In this document: piece by piece, positions 42,377-51,972 of the stretch
How positions within the stretch are numbered: the first letter of the stretch is position 1
Layout of the letters: each line of letters begins with the position of its first letter
From: Shewanella oneidensis MR-1
Lineage (GTDB): Bacteria; Pseudomonadota; Gammaproteobacteria; Enterobacterales; Shewanellaceae
Direction: 5' to 3'
Assembly: GCF_000146165.2 (NCBI RefSeq)
Contig: NC_004347.2
Location: 3,953,029 to 4,017,028, forward strand
Length of the DNA stretch: 64,000 bases
Position numbers and translations under genes: made by a program
The notes under the pieces: model-generated
What the model was told of the DNA's origin: nothing
What the model saw: the letters and a program-made list of their open reading frames with translations, nothing else
The model's database searches: none

Positions 42377-43162
42377 ATGAATAAGTTATTTCGTACCTTT
42401 TTTATCTTTCTACTCTTATTATCGACCCGCACTGGCGTAGCCAATCCTTTAGTCATCAATGACAGTACCGCCGAACGTGGCAGTTATAGCGCAAGACAGG
42501 CACAAAGCCATGACCTACATGGATTATACGCGCTAAGCAGTCAAACCTTCGACACACCACGCCAATCCTCAAACTGCTTAGATAACTTATATTTAGGTGC
42601 TCACGCTGCGCAGCATGAACTAGGTAATTTACTGCAAAAAATCACAACTCACTCACAGACGCACGCAATATTGCCTGAAGTGAAAAGTTACCAACGCGCT
42701 GCTGAAAAAGTCGCTAGCAAATTTAACGGTGATGCGAGTCAGATAACCGATCTCGCCCGTGCCAGTATTGTGGCTGATAGTATTTCAGAGTTAATGCAAG
42801 CCTATTACACCTTAAGTGAGCAAACGCAGGTCGTGAAACTAAAGAACCGTTTCGCCGAACCCAAAGCCTCGGGTTACCGCGATCTCAACCTGCTGGTACG
42901 TTTACCTGAAAGCGGCATGATTGCCGAAGTGCAATTACACCTTAAGGAAATTGCCGACATCAAAAGCGGCCCTGAGCATAAGGTCTATGAACAAGTGCAG
43001 CAAATTGAAGCCAATGCCCTTAAACAACATCGTCAGTTAAGTGAATTTGAAACCGCACAAATTGCCAAACTGCGCCAAGAGTCCCATAAGCTGTATCACA
43101 AAGCATGGCTGAACTATAAACGCATTGCAGAAGGAACCCTGCTAAACAGCTCAGTCGCTTAA
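42377..43162 (+). CDS. Secreted RelA/SpoT-domain-like protein
   Basis: A 261-aa protein with a clear signal peptide (FRTFFIFLLLLSTRTGVA) and a RelA/SpoT-type nucleotidyltransferase domain at about residues 90-220. Conserved elements: ITDLARASIVAD (the Asp), SGYRDLNLLVRL in place of YRSIHY, and IAEVQLHL in place of the EIQIRT strand. The His of YRSxH is Asn, and no RxKxxxSxxxK loop is visible. Export of such a domain is unusual, and whether it makes (p)ppGpp is doubtful. Its own CRP-like site and terminator suggest a single-gene unit. Confidence 0.72.
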   Translation: MNKLFRTFFIFLLLLSTRTGVANPLVINDSTAERGSYSARQAQSHDLHGLYALSSQTFDTPRQSSNCLDNLYLGAHAAQHELGNLLQKITTHSQTHAILPEVKSYQRAAEKVASKFNGDASQITDLARASIVADSISELMQAYYTLSEQTQVVKLKNRFAEPKASGYRDLNLLVRLPESGMIAEVQLHLKEIADIKSGPEHKVYEQVQQIEANALKQHRQLSEFETAQIAKLRQESHKLYHKAWLNYKRIAEGTLLNSSVA

Positions 43163-43183
43163 CCCATCACATCTTCCACTTTT

Positions 43184-43220
43184 GCGCTGGTTTTCTGTAA
43201 AGATACCAGCGCTTTTTTTA
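43184..43220 (+). terminator. Terminator after the RelA/SpoT-like gene
   Basis: GCGCTGGT/ACCAGCGC hairpin followed by seven T. Confidence 0.93.
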
Positions 43221-43366
43221 CTGAATTAATAAGCATTGCCAACGAGCAACATATCCAAGCGATTAATCTCGGCTAACACCACTTAAGCGCCCACTGCCCG
43301 TCCCTCGCATCCAACCTCGTTTCCCTATATAATCCCGCGCCATAAGGCGACCCTTAAGGACATTCC

Positions 43367-43774
43367 ATGCACGACATTATTGAGCAACTCCAAGAACGCA
43401 GCGAAACTGTACCTGTGCCACTCGAGTTACCCACATTCGAGCAATTAGTGGAAGTGGAGGAACAAATTCTGATCCCACTGCCACGGGAATTAAAGGAATA
43501 CCTACTCCATGCCAGTGATGTGATTTATGGCGTGATTGAGCCTGTCACCGCGGCCGATCCTTACTCACACACCTATTTGCCTGAAGTGACTTGCTACGCT
43601 TGGTCAATCGGCCTGCCAAGGGACTTAATTGCGATTTGCCAATTAGGCGACGACTTTTATTGCATCGACCAAGACGGCCAAGTCCATTTTTGGCAAAACG
43701 GTGACTTTACCGATACCTATTGGGAATCCTTCTGGGAATGGGTCGAAGATATTTGGTTAAAAAACAAATACTAA
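43367..43774 (+). CDS. SMI1/KNR4 family protein
   Basis: A 135-aa protein with the SMI1/KNR4 pattern: PTFEQLVEVEEQILIPLPRELKEYLLHASD, the core DFYCIDQDGQVHFW, and WESFWEWVEDIW. Family members are common as immunity proteins to polymorphic toxins, but also occur as housekeeping proteins. No toxin gene is next to it. Function open. Confidence 0.8.
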   Translation: MHDIIEQLQERSETVPVPLELPTFEQLVEVEEQILIPLPRELKEYLLHASDVIYGVIEPVTAADPYSHTYLPEVTCYAWSIGLPRDLIAICQLGDDFYCIDQDGQVHFWQNGDFTDTYWESFWEWVEDIWLKNKY

Positions 43775-44320
<546 letters not shown>

Positions 44321-44337
44321 ACGCCAACTAACTTAAT

Positions 44338-44376
44338 CAAAAGGGCAGAAGTTTTACTTCTGCCCTTTTGTTTTTA
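44338..44376 (+). terminator. Terminator after the DUF4447-like gene
   Basis: AAAGGGCAGAAG-TTTTA-CTTCTGCCCTTTT hairpin and T-rich tail. Confidence 0.92.
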
Positions 44377-44672
44377 ATTGACCCACCCTAAATAGCGCTA
44401 CAGCAGCGATGGCTTCCATTTTTGCTAATACCGATTGATTGGATTATGGGAATTTGACAAATACTCTCTTACCAGAATAATCCCTTTAGTTAGGCTTGGG
44501 TTCGCGTTTCTGCTGCGTAAGTGTCCGTTTGTATAAATAACGACAAAAATACCCGCTACAAATAATGTCAGATACAAAAATCCCGACTTCACTGACGTTG
44601 CTATTTTGTTAATAATAAAAACAATGTATTTTCTCAAGATAACCCAAACAGGACACAGGGCTTAGGGGAAAA
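44377..44672. other. Intergenic region upstream of the PH-domain gene
   Basis: About 300 bases, A/T-rich. A TTG-started minus-strand frame of 70 codons with one hydrophobic segment exists (44425-44637) but has no convincing ribosome site. Otherwise nothing recognised. Confidence 0.4.
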
Positions 44673-45215
44673 ATGCAAGATAACACCATTCATGAAGCGG
44701 AATTTGAGGCCAATTTAGGCCTGTATTGGTTGCTCTCTGGGGCGGCTTATTTCAGCCTAAGTATTATTGGTATCCCATTATTATTACTCTGGTTTCCTCT
44801 CGGCTTATGGGGAACGCGCCGCTATATCAACAATATGAGCGCGCGTCTCACCAGCAAAAAACTTATCGTGCGTAGGGGCATATTAACGCGCACCGAAAAT
44901 ACCGTTCCCTTAGATAAGATCACCGATATTGCCTTAATCCAAGGTCCGATTATGAGGCTCATGGGCTTACATAAACTCACTGTCGAAACGGCGGGGCAAT
45001 CGGGAACGGGTTCCTTAATCAGCCTAGTGGGCATAGTCGATGCTCCAGGTTTTAGAGCACAGATTTTGGAGCAAAAAGAGCGCTTGAGTGGCCTCCCCCC
45101 ACAACCTGAGGCATTTCCCGTCACAAACGATAATGTGCTACTCGCCCAACTGGTAGAAATGACCGCAAGCTTAAAGCGTATCGAAGCCCTACTCACCTCC
45201 AAATACAATTCTTAA
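44673..45215 (+). CDS. PH domain-containing membrane protein (YdbS/DUF304-like)
   Basis: A 180-aa protein with a membrane hairpin at about residues 25-45 (LSIIGIPLLLLWFPLG) and a bacterial PH (bPH2) domain: RLTSKKLIVRRGILTRTENTVPLDKITDIALIQGPIMRLMGLHKLTVETAG. Similar proteins occur as singletons or pairs; the function is unclear. Confidence 0.82.
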   Translation: MQDNTIHEAEFEANLGLYWLLSGAAYFSLSIIGIPLLLLWFPLGLWGTRRYINNMSARLTSKKLIVRRGILTRTENTVPLDKITDIALIQGPIMRLMGLHKLTVETAGQSGTGSLISLVGIVDAPGFRAQILEQKERLSGLPPQPEAFPVTNDNVLLAQLVEMTASLKRIEALLTSKYNS

Positions 45216-45297
45216 CAGATAAAACTGCGACTAAAGTACTTATATAGCTCAGTATCAACAATATCATTTCCAATGGATAAGGAAACACGCAGCACCT

Positions 45298-45603
45298 ATG
45301 GCTAGTCATCAAGTTAAACCACTCTCCATAAATTGGACTGCACAGCTCTCCCTTGGCATACAAGCAATGGGGCCCGGCGTGTTAATGGCTGCCGCCGCGA
45401 TTGAGGCTTCTCATTTAGTGTCATCCACACGCGCTGGCGCAGAATTTGGTTGGTAATTGGCTTGGGTCATTCTTGGCGTGAACTTGCTGAAATATCCATT
45501 TTTTGTCGCAGGAGCCCGTTACACCACAGCAACGGGCGAAAGTTTACTGGTATTGGGTGAAGACTTAGAACATCTTGAACATAAGCGTGATATTAATGAT
45601 TAA
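45298..45603 (+). pseudogene. NRAMP-family metal transporter remnant
   Basis: The frame starts with MASHQVKPL.., then GPGVLMAAAAIEASHLVSSTRAGAEFGW, a TAA stop at 45454-45456, and LAWVILGVNLLKYPFFVAGARYTTATGESLL, which is the N-terminal region of NRAMP-type divalent metal transporters. The stop sits where relatives have Gln (CAA to TAA). After TGESLL the match ends and a short unrelated tail reaches a stop. About three quarters of the gene is missing. Confidence 0.85.
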
Positions 45604-45698
45604 CACCACAAATACCACTGAATCCTGCATCTTCAGGTTGTTTGAGTATATACTACCTGCTCTTAAACCAGACTGCGCAGCCGCGCCTAGAGATGACC

Positions 45699-46163
45699 AT
45701 GATAAACAATGATATTTTGCGCCGTTTGCGCTTCGTATTCGATTTCAGCAATGCCAAAATGATTAAGATTTTTGCCAAAGTTGGAAGAGAAGTCTCCACC
45801 GAAGAGATGATTAACCTACTGCGCAAAGAAGAGGAAGAAGGTTATAAAGCCTGTAACGATACCACCCTATGTCAGTTTTTAGATGGTCTAATCATCGAAA
45901 AACGTGGTCTGCGTGAAGGTGCTGAAATCCCCAAACCAGTATCAAAATTAAACAACAACTTAATCTTCAAAAAATTACGTGTTGCCCTCGAAATGCGTGA
46001 AGAAGATATTGTGGCCACCCTAGCGCTCGCTGAAGTGCAAATGTCAAAATCTGAGCTTAGCGCGCTATTTCGCAATCCAGATCATAAAAACTTTAAGGCC
46101 TGTGGCGATCAGATCCTGCGCAACTTTATCCGTGGTCTGTCATTGAAATATCGCGGCGTATAA
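45699..46163 (+). CDS. yehS: DUF1456 family protein (YehS-like)
   Basis: A 154-aa protein of two similar halves, each with ND(I/L)L.RLR.. and a long LRKEEEEGYKACND..LCQFLDGLI or FRNPDHKNFKACGDQILRNFIRGL segment. It matches DUF1456/YehS closely. The ATG at 45699 gives the family length; upstream frames add 19 residues. Function unknown. Confidence 0.88.
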   Translation: MINNDILRRLRFVFDFSNAKMIKIFAKVGREVSTEEMINLLRKEEEEGYKACNDTTLCQFLDGLIIEKRGLREGAEIPKPVSKLNNNLIFKKLRVALEMREEDIVATLALAEVQMSKSELSALFRNPDHKNFKACGDQILRNFIRGLSLKYRGV

Positions 46164-46208
46164 TCCTGCTGGTATCAATGCAAATCTTGCTAAGATTAGG
46201 CTGAAAAT

Positions 46209-46245
46209 TAAAAATCCGAATAGCTATGATATTCGGATTTTTTCG
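46209..46245 (+). terminator. Terminator after the yehS-like gene
   Basis: AAAATCCGAATA/TATTCGGATTTT hairpin with T-run. Confidence 0.9.
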
Positions 46246-46288
46246 TTCTAAAGCATCAATCTGACTCAAAGAATCACCTCAACACGCC

Positions 46289-46424
46289 CTAGCAAACCTC
46301 AAAGGTACCTAATTTAACGGCAATCCCATTATCCACTAACAGTTGCCCCTTGCCCCAAACTTTATTAATAGCGAGATCATTGTTTAACAACACAAAATCA
46401 GCATCTTTATCGAGAGCAATGCCC
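46289..46424 (-). pseudogene. iadA: iadA (beta-aspartyl peptidase) C-terminal remnant
   Basis: About 45 codons of a minus-strand frame ending GIALDKDADFVLLNNDLAINKVWGKG... to KLGTFEVC and stop. This is the conserved C-terminal strand of isoaspartyl dipeptidase (E. coli end: GNDADLLV..GTFET). The frame is cut at the IS end, and no continuation is found on the other side. Confidence 0.75.
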
Positions 46425-47482
46425 GGCTTTGTTTCCTAAATCAGTTGAACTAATGCGATGGTGGCGGATCTGATCGGCATCGCTCATTAACACATCTATC
46501 AACCGTGCCAAAACCTCGCTATAAAACAACCAACTGGAAGCAATACAACCAAACCCTAATCAATCGTGGCTCGCTGACCTTCTGGATTGATGAGGACGTT
46601 ATCGCCAAGTGGAAAGCCAAAGTCGAGCAACCAGAGAAAGGCCGCCCTCGCGTGTTTAGTGACTTAGCCATTACCACTGCGCTGATGGTTAAACGTGTTT
46701 TATCTATGCCACTACGAGCCCTGCGGGGCTTTATCTACTCAGTGTTTAAACTGAGTGATATTCCGCTTTCGTGCCCGCATTACACTTGCATCAGCAAACG
46801 TGCGAAAACGGTCAATATTGCTTTTAAAACCAAGACTCGTGGCACCCTTGAGCACTTGGCTATCGACTCAACGGGCTTAAAGGTTTACGGCGAAGGTGAG
46901 TGGGAAGTGAAAAAACATGGCACAGATGGCAAGCGCCGAGTATGGCGTAAACTGCACATTGCCGTCGATACACATAGCCATGAAATTATTGCCGCAGAAC
47001 TTAGTTTATCGGGTGTAACAGACGCTGAAGTGATGCCAAATTTACTTAAGCAAACCCATCGAAAAATCCGCAATATCTCGGGTGATGGTGCTTACGACAC
47101 GAGAGCTTGTCACGAAGCCGTTCGTCGAAAACAGGCGTTAGTACTCATTCCGCCTAGAGAAGGTGCAGCGCTCTGGGAACAAGGGCATCCACGTAACTTA
47201 GCGGTCAGTTGGCTACAGCTTCATGGTTCAAATAAACAGTGGAAAAAACAGTATGGCTACCATCGACGGTCAATCTCAGAAACCACCATGTACAGGATAA
47301 AACAACTGCTAGGTGGCACGTTATGCATGCGAAATTATAACGCTCAGGTGGAAGAAACCAACACAATGATAAGGGCGTTGAATAAACTGACGGGGTTAGG
47401 CATGCCTGAAACTCACTATATACTTTGAAATTAAGCAATTAGATAGGGCCTTGTTCGCTGAATCGATTTAGGAAACAAAGCC
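46425..47482 (+). mobile_element. IS5-family (IS903 group) insertion sequence, 1058 bp
   Basis: Inverted repeats GGCTTTGTTTCCTAAATC at both ends (46425 and 47482), similar to the IS903 ends, with a single transposase gene. No 9-bp target duplication is visible (GCAATGCCC versus GATATGAAT), so the flanks have rearranged since insertion. Confidence 0.92.
46505..47428 (+). CDS. IS5-family transposase (IS903 group)
   Basis: A 307-aa DDE transposase with GTG start. LAIDSTGLKVYGEGEW has the first Asp, ISGDGAYDTRACHEAV the second, and the Glu is in RRSISETTMYRIKQLLGG (YREK-like region). Full length, so it may be active. Confidence 0.93.
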   Translation: MPKPRYKTTNWKQYNQTLINRGSLTFWIDEDVIAKWKAKVEQPEKGRPRVFSDLAITTALMVKRVLSMPLRALRGFIYSVFKLSDIPLSCPHYTCISKRAKTVNIAFKTKTRGTLEHLAIDSTGLKVYGEGEWEVKKHGTDGKRRVWRKLHIAVDTHSHEIIAAELSLSGVTDAEVMPNLLKQTHRKIRNISGDGAYDTRACHEAVRRKQALVLIPPREGAALWEQGHPRNLAVSWLQLHGSNKQWKKQYGYHRRSISETTMYRIKQLLGGTLCMRNYNAQVEETNTMIRALNKLTGLGMPETHYIL

Positions 47483-47769
47483 GATATGAATCCATCGCTT
47501 TGTTGCTCGAAATGCAGTGATACTGACACGCAGCCTAGGCTGCGTTGTGGCTTTTTCAGTCTGTTAAACAACCTTTTATTTAGCCAAACCATTTACAATC
47601 AATTAACAGATGCGTGTTTTAAACAGCAAGATTGGCTCATGCTGCAAAAAAAACCACAAATCGCATGTGACACAAGCAACAAAGATCACATTTCGTGATA
47701 ACCTTACGTGACCTATAGCACGTCTCAAGCACGTACCGAACCACTTAAACAATAACTCAAAGGTTACCC
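47483..47769. other. Upstream region of maeA
   Basis: A stretch of 287 bases. It holds a terminator-like palindrome ACGCAGCC-TAGGCTGCGT (about 47528-47545) followed by TTTTTC, and an ATCAC-ATTTC-GTGAT dyad (47685-47699) near the start of maeA that might be an operator. A 70-codon frame here is not convincing. Confidence 0.45.
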
Positions 47770-49458
47770 ATGGACGATAATAAACGCCCCCTCTATCTTC
47801 CGTTTGCAGGACCTGCCATTCTTGAAGCGCCATTGATTAACAAGGGCAGTGCATTTTCTGAAGAAGAGCGAATTTTCTTTAACCTCGAAGGCTTAGTGCC
47901 CTATGCCATTGAAACTATTGAAGAACAGGCTTCGCGCGCCTACGATCAGTTTAGAAGTTTCAATAACGATCTCGATAAGCACATTTATCTGCGCAACATT
48001 CAAGACACCAACGAGACGCTGTTTTATCGTTTAGTGCAAAATCATATCAGCGAAATGATGCCAATTATCTACACCCCTACAGTAGGTTTGGCCTGTGAGC
48101 GTTTCTCGAAAAACTATCGCCGTAACCGTGGTCTGTTCATCTCTTATCCGAATAAAGACAGGATTGATGACATTCTCAACAACTCAACGCGCCAAAAGGT
48201 AAAAATCATCGTGGTGACCGACGGTGAGCGCATCTTAGGCTTAGGCGACCAAGGTATTGGTGGCATGGGGATCCCGATTGGTAAATTGTCGCTCTACACT
48301 AGCTGCGGTGGGATCAGTCCCGCGTACACACTCCCTATCACCTTAGACGTAGGTACCGACAATCCACAATTGTTAGAAGATCCTATGTACATGGGTTGGC
48401 GCCATCCACGTATTGGCGGCGAAGAATATGCCGAATTTATCGAAGCCTTTATGCAAGCCGTGCATGTACGTTGGCCAGATACCCTGATCCAATTCGAAGA
48501 CTTTGCCCAAAAAAATGCGATGCCAATCCTTGAGCGTTATAAGGAACGCTACTGCTGCTTTAACGATGATATTCAAGGTACTGCCGCGGTGACTGTGGGC
48601 TCGTTACTCGCCGCCTGTAAAGCCGCGGGTACTGAGCTTAACAAACAGCGTGTCGCCTTCTTAGGTGCGGGTAGCGCAGGCTGCGGTATTGCCGAAGCCA
48701 TTGTGGCGCAAATGGTGTCAGAGGGAATTAGCGATGAGCAAGCCCGCAGCCAAGTTTGTATGGTTGACCGTTGGGGCCTGTTGCTCGATAACATGCCAAA
48801 CCTGTTGCCATTCCAGCAAAAACTGGCACAAAAATGCGCAGATATTAGTCATTGGAATAACTTCAGCGACAATATTTCGCTGCTCGATGTTGTCAACAAC
48901 GCTAAACCTACAGTGTTGATTGGCGTATCGGGCGCTCCAGGCCTATTTACCGAAGAAATTGTGCGCGCAATGCATAGCCACTGTCCGCGGCCGATTATCT
49001 TCCCACTGTCGAACCCAACAAGCCGCGTTGAAGCGACGCCAAAAGACATTCTGCATTGGACTTCGGGCCAAGCATTAGTCGCCACCGGTAGCCCGTTCGA
49101 GCCTGTGGTTGTTGATGGTGAAACCTATGAAATCGCCCAGTGTAATAACAGCTTTATCTTCCCAGGCATTGGTTTAGGCGTACTCGCCTCGGGTGCCCGT
49201 CACGTATCAGATGCAATGCTCATGGCGTCGAGCCGCGCACTTGCCGAATGCTCGCCTTTGGCGATTAATGGCTCAGGGCCACTCCTGCCAAAACTGGAAG
49301 ATATTCACTCAGTGAGTAAGCATATTGCGTTCGCCGTAGGTAAAGTGGCGATTGAACAGGGTTTATCCTTACCCGCGAGTGATGAGTTACTGATGCAATC
49401 TATCGAAGATAATTTCTGGAAACCAGAATACCGTCGCTATAAGCGCACATCGTTCTAA
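47770..49458 (+). CDS. maeA: NAD-dependent malic enzyme
   Basis: A 562-aa enzyme converting malate to pyruvate and CO2 with NAD. Conserved: [58 protein letters not shown] with the metal-binding Asp residues, [17 protein letters not shown] for NAD, and [14 protein letters not shown]. Standard length. Confidence 0.96.
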   Translation: MDDNKRPLYLPFAGPAILEAPLINKGSAFSEEERIFFNLEGLVPYAIETIEEQASRAYDQFRSFNNDLDKHIYLRNIQDTNETLFYRLVQNHISEMMPIIYTPTVGLACERFSKNYRRNRGLFISYPNKDRIDDILNNSTRQKVKIIVVTDGERILGLGDQGIGGMGIPIGKLSLYTSCGGISPAYTLPITLDVGTDNPQLLEDPMYMGWRHPRIGGEEYAEFIEAFMQAVHVRWPDTLIQFEDFAQKNAMPILERYKERYCCFNDDIQGTAAVTVGSLLAACKAAGTELNKQRVAFLGAGSAGCGIAEAIVAQMVSEGISDEQARSQVCMVDRWGLLLDNMPNLLPFQQKLAQKCADISHWNNFSDNISLLDVVNNAKPTVLIGVSGAPGLFTEEIVRAMHSHCPRPIIFPLSNPTSRVEATPKDILHWTSGQALVATGSPFEPVVVDGETYEIAQCNNSFIFPGIGLGVLASGARHVSDAMLMASSRALAECSPLAINGSGPLLPKLEDIHSVSKHIAFAVGKVAIEQGLSLPASDELLMQSIEDNFWKPEYRRYKRTSF

Positions 49459-49477
49459 TTTCAGACATTCGCACAAA

Positions 49478-49508
49478 CAAAAAGCCCGTCAACAGACGGG
49501 CTTTTGCT
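49478..49508. terminator. Terminator between maeA and the next minus-strand gene
   Basis: AAAGCCCGTC-AACA-GACGGGCTTTT hairpin with T-run. Confidence 0.9.
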
Positions 49509-49531
49509 ATCTTGCTCAAGACGTTTATGCC

Positions 49532-49966
49532 TTATGGCGCCATCACTTGCTTAAAGCTGTTGAGCATTGAACGGTCGGTGCGCGCTTTCTTTAATTTGCG
49601 CACGCACTCCTTTAATGACTCGTCGGCTAAACGAGTAAAAATGCCGTTATATTCCTGTTCATTGATCGCTTCATCTGTATCGGCCTGCTCAGAAATCTCC
49701 TGCGCAACTCGGCTTAATTGCAACCAAGCGTTGGCAATATAAAAACCATGGAATTGGGCCTGCGGCATCAAATTACGCGCACTGGCGGGTAATGCTTCCC
49801 ATGCCTGACTAAATTTAGCTTCTCTGTCTTCTAACAGCTCTGCACACAAACCTTGATAAGCCGCCAATAGGCTCTCCGGCAATTTCGCCATAGGCAGCAC
49901 TTTATTGGCAACATTGTAACTAATACGTTCGGTAGTTTCGCGATACTCAACTGATACTTCAGCCAT
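49532..49966 (-). CDS. Conserved protein of unknown function
   Basis: A 144-aa soluble, mostly helical, acidic protein: ERISYNVANKVLPMAKLPESLLAAYQGLCAELLEDREAKF and FTRLADESLKECVRKLKKAR. No signal peptide or known motif. It lies 23 bp after the PAP2 gene on the same strand, so it may be co-transcribed. I do not recognise the family. Confidence 0.65.
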   Translation of the reverse strand: MAEVSVEYRETTERISYNVANKVLPMAKLPESLLAAYQGLCAELLEDREAKFSQAWEALPASARNLMPQAQFHGFYIANAWLQLSRVAQEISEQADTDEAINEQEYNGIFTRLADESLKECVRKLKKARTDRSMLNSFKQVMAP

Positions 49967-49989
49967 AATGACTCTCTTTCGTAAACGAC

Positions 49990-50517
49990 TTAAAATTGGC
50001 CGCTAATATATAAACCATAAACCCCATTATGGGCTAACGGTGTCACTGTGATCCCTTTATAGGGCTCCGTAAAATACCAACCCGCCAGCATACCAATAGC
50101 AGCCCCTGCGAGCACATCTTCTACATAATGCTTATCGCTCTCCACTCGAGTATATCCCACATATGAAGCGGCAAGATAAGCTGGTAGGCCATATTGCCAA
50201 CCATAACGTTGTTGGATAAACGTCGCCGCCATAAAGCTATCAGAGGTGTGTCCTGATGGGAAAGAATCATCACCACTGCCATCAGGTCTGTCCTTATTGA
50301 CACCCAGCTTTAAGCCTTCGACGATCACTCGACTCGATACTGCGGCCTTGAGTAATTGCCAACTTCCCTCATGACCCTCTTCATAAAATAAAGTTGCCCC
50401 CAAGGCGGTTGCAGGTAAGAGCAGATGCACAACATCTCCTGACGTTTCAAGATCATCGGAGTTCGCCCAACTGGCGCCAGTAAACAGTAACAGGACGGCA
50501 CAGAGTATCTTTTTCAA
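49990..50517 (-). CDS. PAP2 family phosphatase, exported
   Basis: A 175-aa protein with a signal peptide (ILCAVLLLFTGASWA). The three acid-phosphatase motifs are complete: KLGVNKDRP, FPSGHTSD and TRVESDKHYVEDV, with catalytic His residues in PSGH and in the last motif. A periplasmic or membrane lipid-phosphate phosphatase is expected. Similar Shewanella genes encode lipid A or undecaprenyl phosphate phosphatases, but the substrate is unknown. Confidence 0.88.
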   Translation of the reverse strand: MKKILCAVLLLFTGASWANSDDLETSGDVVHLLLPATALGATLFYEEGHEGSWQLLKAAVSSRVIVEGLKLGVNKDRPDGSGDDSFPSGHTSDSFMAATFIQQRYGWQYGLPAYLAASYVGYTRVESDKHYVEDVLAGAAIGMLAGWYFTEPYKGITVTPLAHNGVYGLYISGQF

Positions 50518-50594
50518 GGGTTTTCCTTATAGGGTAAGATCCAAGGCGACGTTTATACCTTGATAGCGAAATGAATGCAAAAATTGCGACCAGT

Positions 50595-50602
50595 CAATGA
50601 AA
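50595..50602 (+). repeat. 8-bp target duplication, left copy
   Basis: CAATGAAA, repeated at 51896-51903 around element B copy 2. Confidence 0.95.
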
Positions 50603-51895
50603 GAGGGCGTTCAAAATTCTGTGTCAGGCTAATTTTTAAATTTCTAGCACGCTATCTAAACGTCCTTCAAAATAAATCGCTAACTGAGATAAACAAAGGC
50701 TCCAATTGTGGATTGGCATAGTCCATTTATCTGAGGCGTTTAATATGCCTGCGTAAAGTAGCTTCAACAAGCTATTTTCATTAGGAAATGCACCTTTGGT
50801 TTTGGTGAGCTTTCTAAATTGGCGATGCACAGCCTCAACCGCATTGGTCGTGTAAATCACTTTCCTGATATGTTCTGGGTACTTAAAATAATGGGACAAA
50901 TTATGCCATTTGCGACGCCAAGAGTTGATTACCAACGGATAAGCATCACCCCATTTGGCCTCCAGTTCGTCCAAGGCCATCTCTGCGGCTTCTTTACTCA
51001 CGGCTCGATACACAGGCTTTAAATCAGCCATAAACGCTTTCTGATTTTTTGAGGCGACATACTTCATTGAGTTACGGATCTGGTGGATAACGCATAGCTG
51101 TGTTTCCGTATGAGGAAAGATACTGGCTATGGCCTCAGGGAAACCGGTCAAGCCGTCAACACAGGCGATAAGAATATCTTTTACACCACGATTATTAAGA
51201 TCGGTCAGTACGGATAGCCAGTAATTAGCGCCTTCATTTTCGGATAAGTGAAGCCCTAAAATTTCCTTTTTTCCTTTCATATTAAGCGCTAACAATGTGT
51301 AAACGGCTTTACTGACGTAACGCCCATCCTCTTTGACTTTATAATGTATCGCATCAAGCCAAACGATAGGATAATGGCTATCTAATGGGCGCTGCTGCCA
51401 CGCTTTAAGTTCGGGGATGAGTTTGTCAGTGATAGCACTGACTGTTGCGTTAGACACATTGAGCCCATACATATCTTCAACATGTTGATTAATATCGCGA
51501 TAGCTCATACCTATACTGAACATCGATAACACTTTACGTTCGATTTCATCGGTTAGTGTAGTTTGATTTTTCTTAATCAACTGAGGCTCAAAGGTGCCAT
51601 TGCGGTCTCTAGGCGCGTCTAACTCAAAGTTACCGGACGGATGCTTAATGGTCTTAGGGGTTTTGCCATTTTTACGATTAGGCTGAGGATCATGCGCTAA
51701 ATGCTGCTCAAGCTCAGCCTGGAGAGCCGCTTCAGTGAGTTGCTTGATCAGTGGGCCAAGAATGCTGTCTTTACCTGTGAGGCTTTTACCTGACTGCAGA
51801 TCTTTAAGGGCTTGTTCGAAGTTAAAAGGTTGGGTCATGTGTCATTCCTGTTTTTGAATATTTTACTGAAATGACACAGAATTATGAACACTACC
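50603..51895 (-). mobile_element. IS256-family element B, copy 2 (1293 bp)
   Basis: Same ends and length as 22355-23647, in the opposite orientation, flanked by 8-bp duplications CAATGAAA. Inserted between the divergent PAP2 and TPR-GGDEF genes. Because the duplication is intact, this is a recent, simple insertion. Confidence 0.96.
50636..51838 (-). CDS. IS256-family transposase (element B, copy 2)
   Basis: A 400-aa transposase identical in protein sequence to the one at 22412-23614; at least two silent base changes separate the genes. All catalytic blocks are intact. Confidence 0.96.
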   Translation of the reverse strand: MTQPFNFEQALKDLQSGKSLTGKDSILGPLIKQLTEAALQAELEQHLAHDPQPNRKNGKTPKTIKHPSGNFELDAPRDRNGTFEPQLIKKNQTTLTDEIERKVLSMFSIGMSYRDINQHVEDMYGLNVSNATVSAITDKLIPELKAWQQRPLDSHYPIVWLDAIHYKVKEDGRYVSKAVYTLLALNMKGKKEILGLHLSENEGANYWLSVLTDLNNRGVKDILIACVDGLTGFPEAIASIFPHTETQLCVIHQIRNSMKYVASKNQKAFMADLKPVYRAVSKEAAEMALDELEAKWGDAYPLVINSWRRKWHNLSHYFKYPEHIRKVIYTTNAVEAVHRQFRKLTKTKGAFPNENSLLKLLYAGILNASDKWTMPIHNWSLCLSQLAIYFEGRLDSVLEI

Positions 51896-51903
51896 CAATG
51901 AAA
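51896..51903 (+). repeat. 8-bp target duplication, right copy
   Basis: CAATGAAA, identical to 50595-50602. Confidence 0.95.
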
Positions 51904-51972
51904 ACAATAGATGAAAAACTTATGCTAAGATAATGATTAGCTATCTGTTTCAATGCGAACAGGAAACCTCTC

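Noticed and set aside
43367-43774. SMI1/KNR4 gene as an immunity gene of a toxin system
   Set aside because: No toxin, Rhs, LXG or secretion gene is nearby.
44425-44637. Minus-strand 70-codon frame with a hydrophobic segment
   Set aside because: Starts with TTG without a ribosome site; composition and context do not support a gene.
47486-47698. 70-codon frame upstream of maeA
   Set aside because: No ribosome site, odd composition, crosses a terminator-like palindrome.
47685-47699. ATCAC-ATTTC-GTGAT as a CRP site
   Set aside because: Orientation and spacing do not fit TGTGA-N6-TCACA; kept only as an unnamed dyad.
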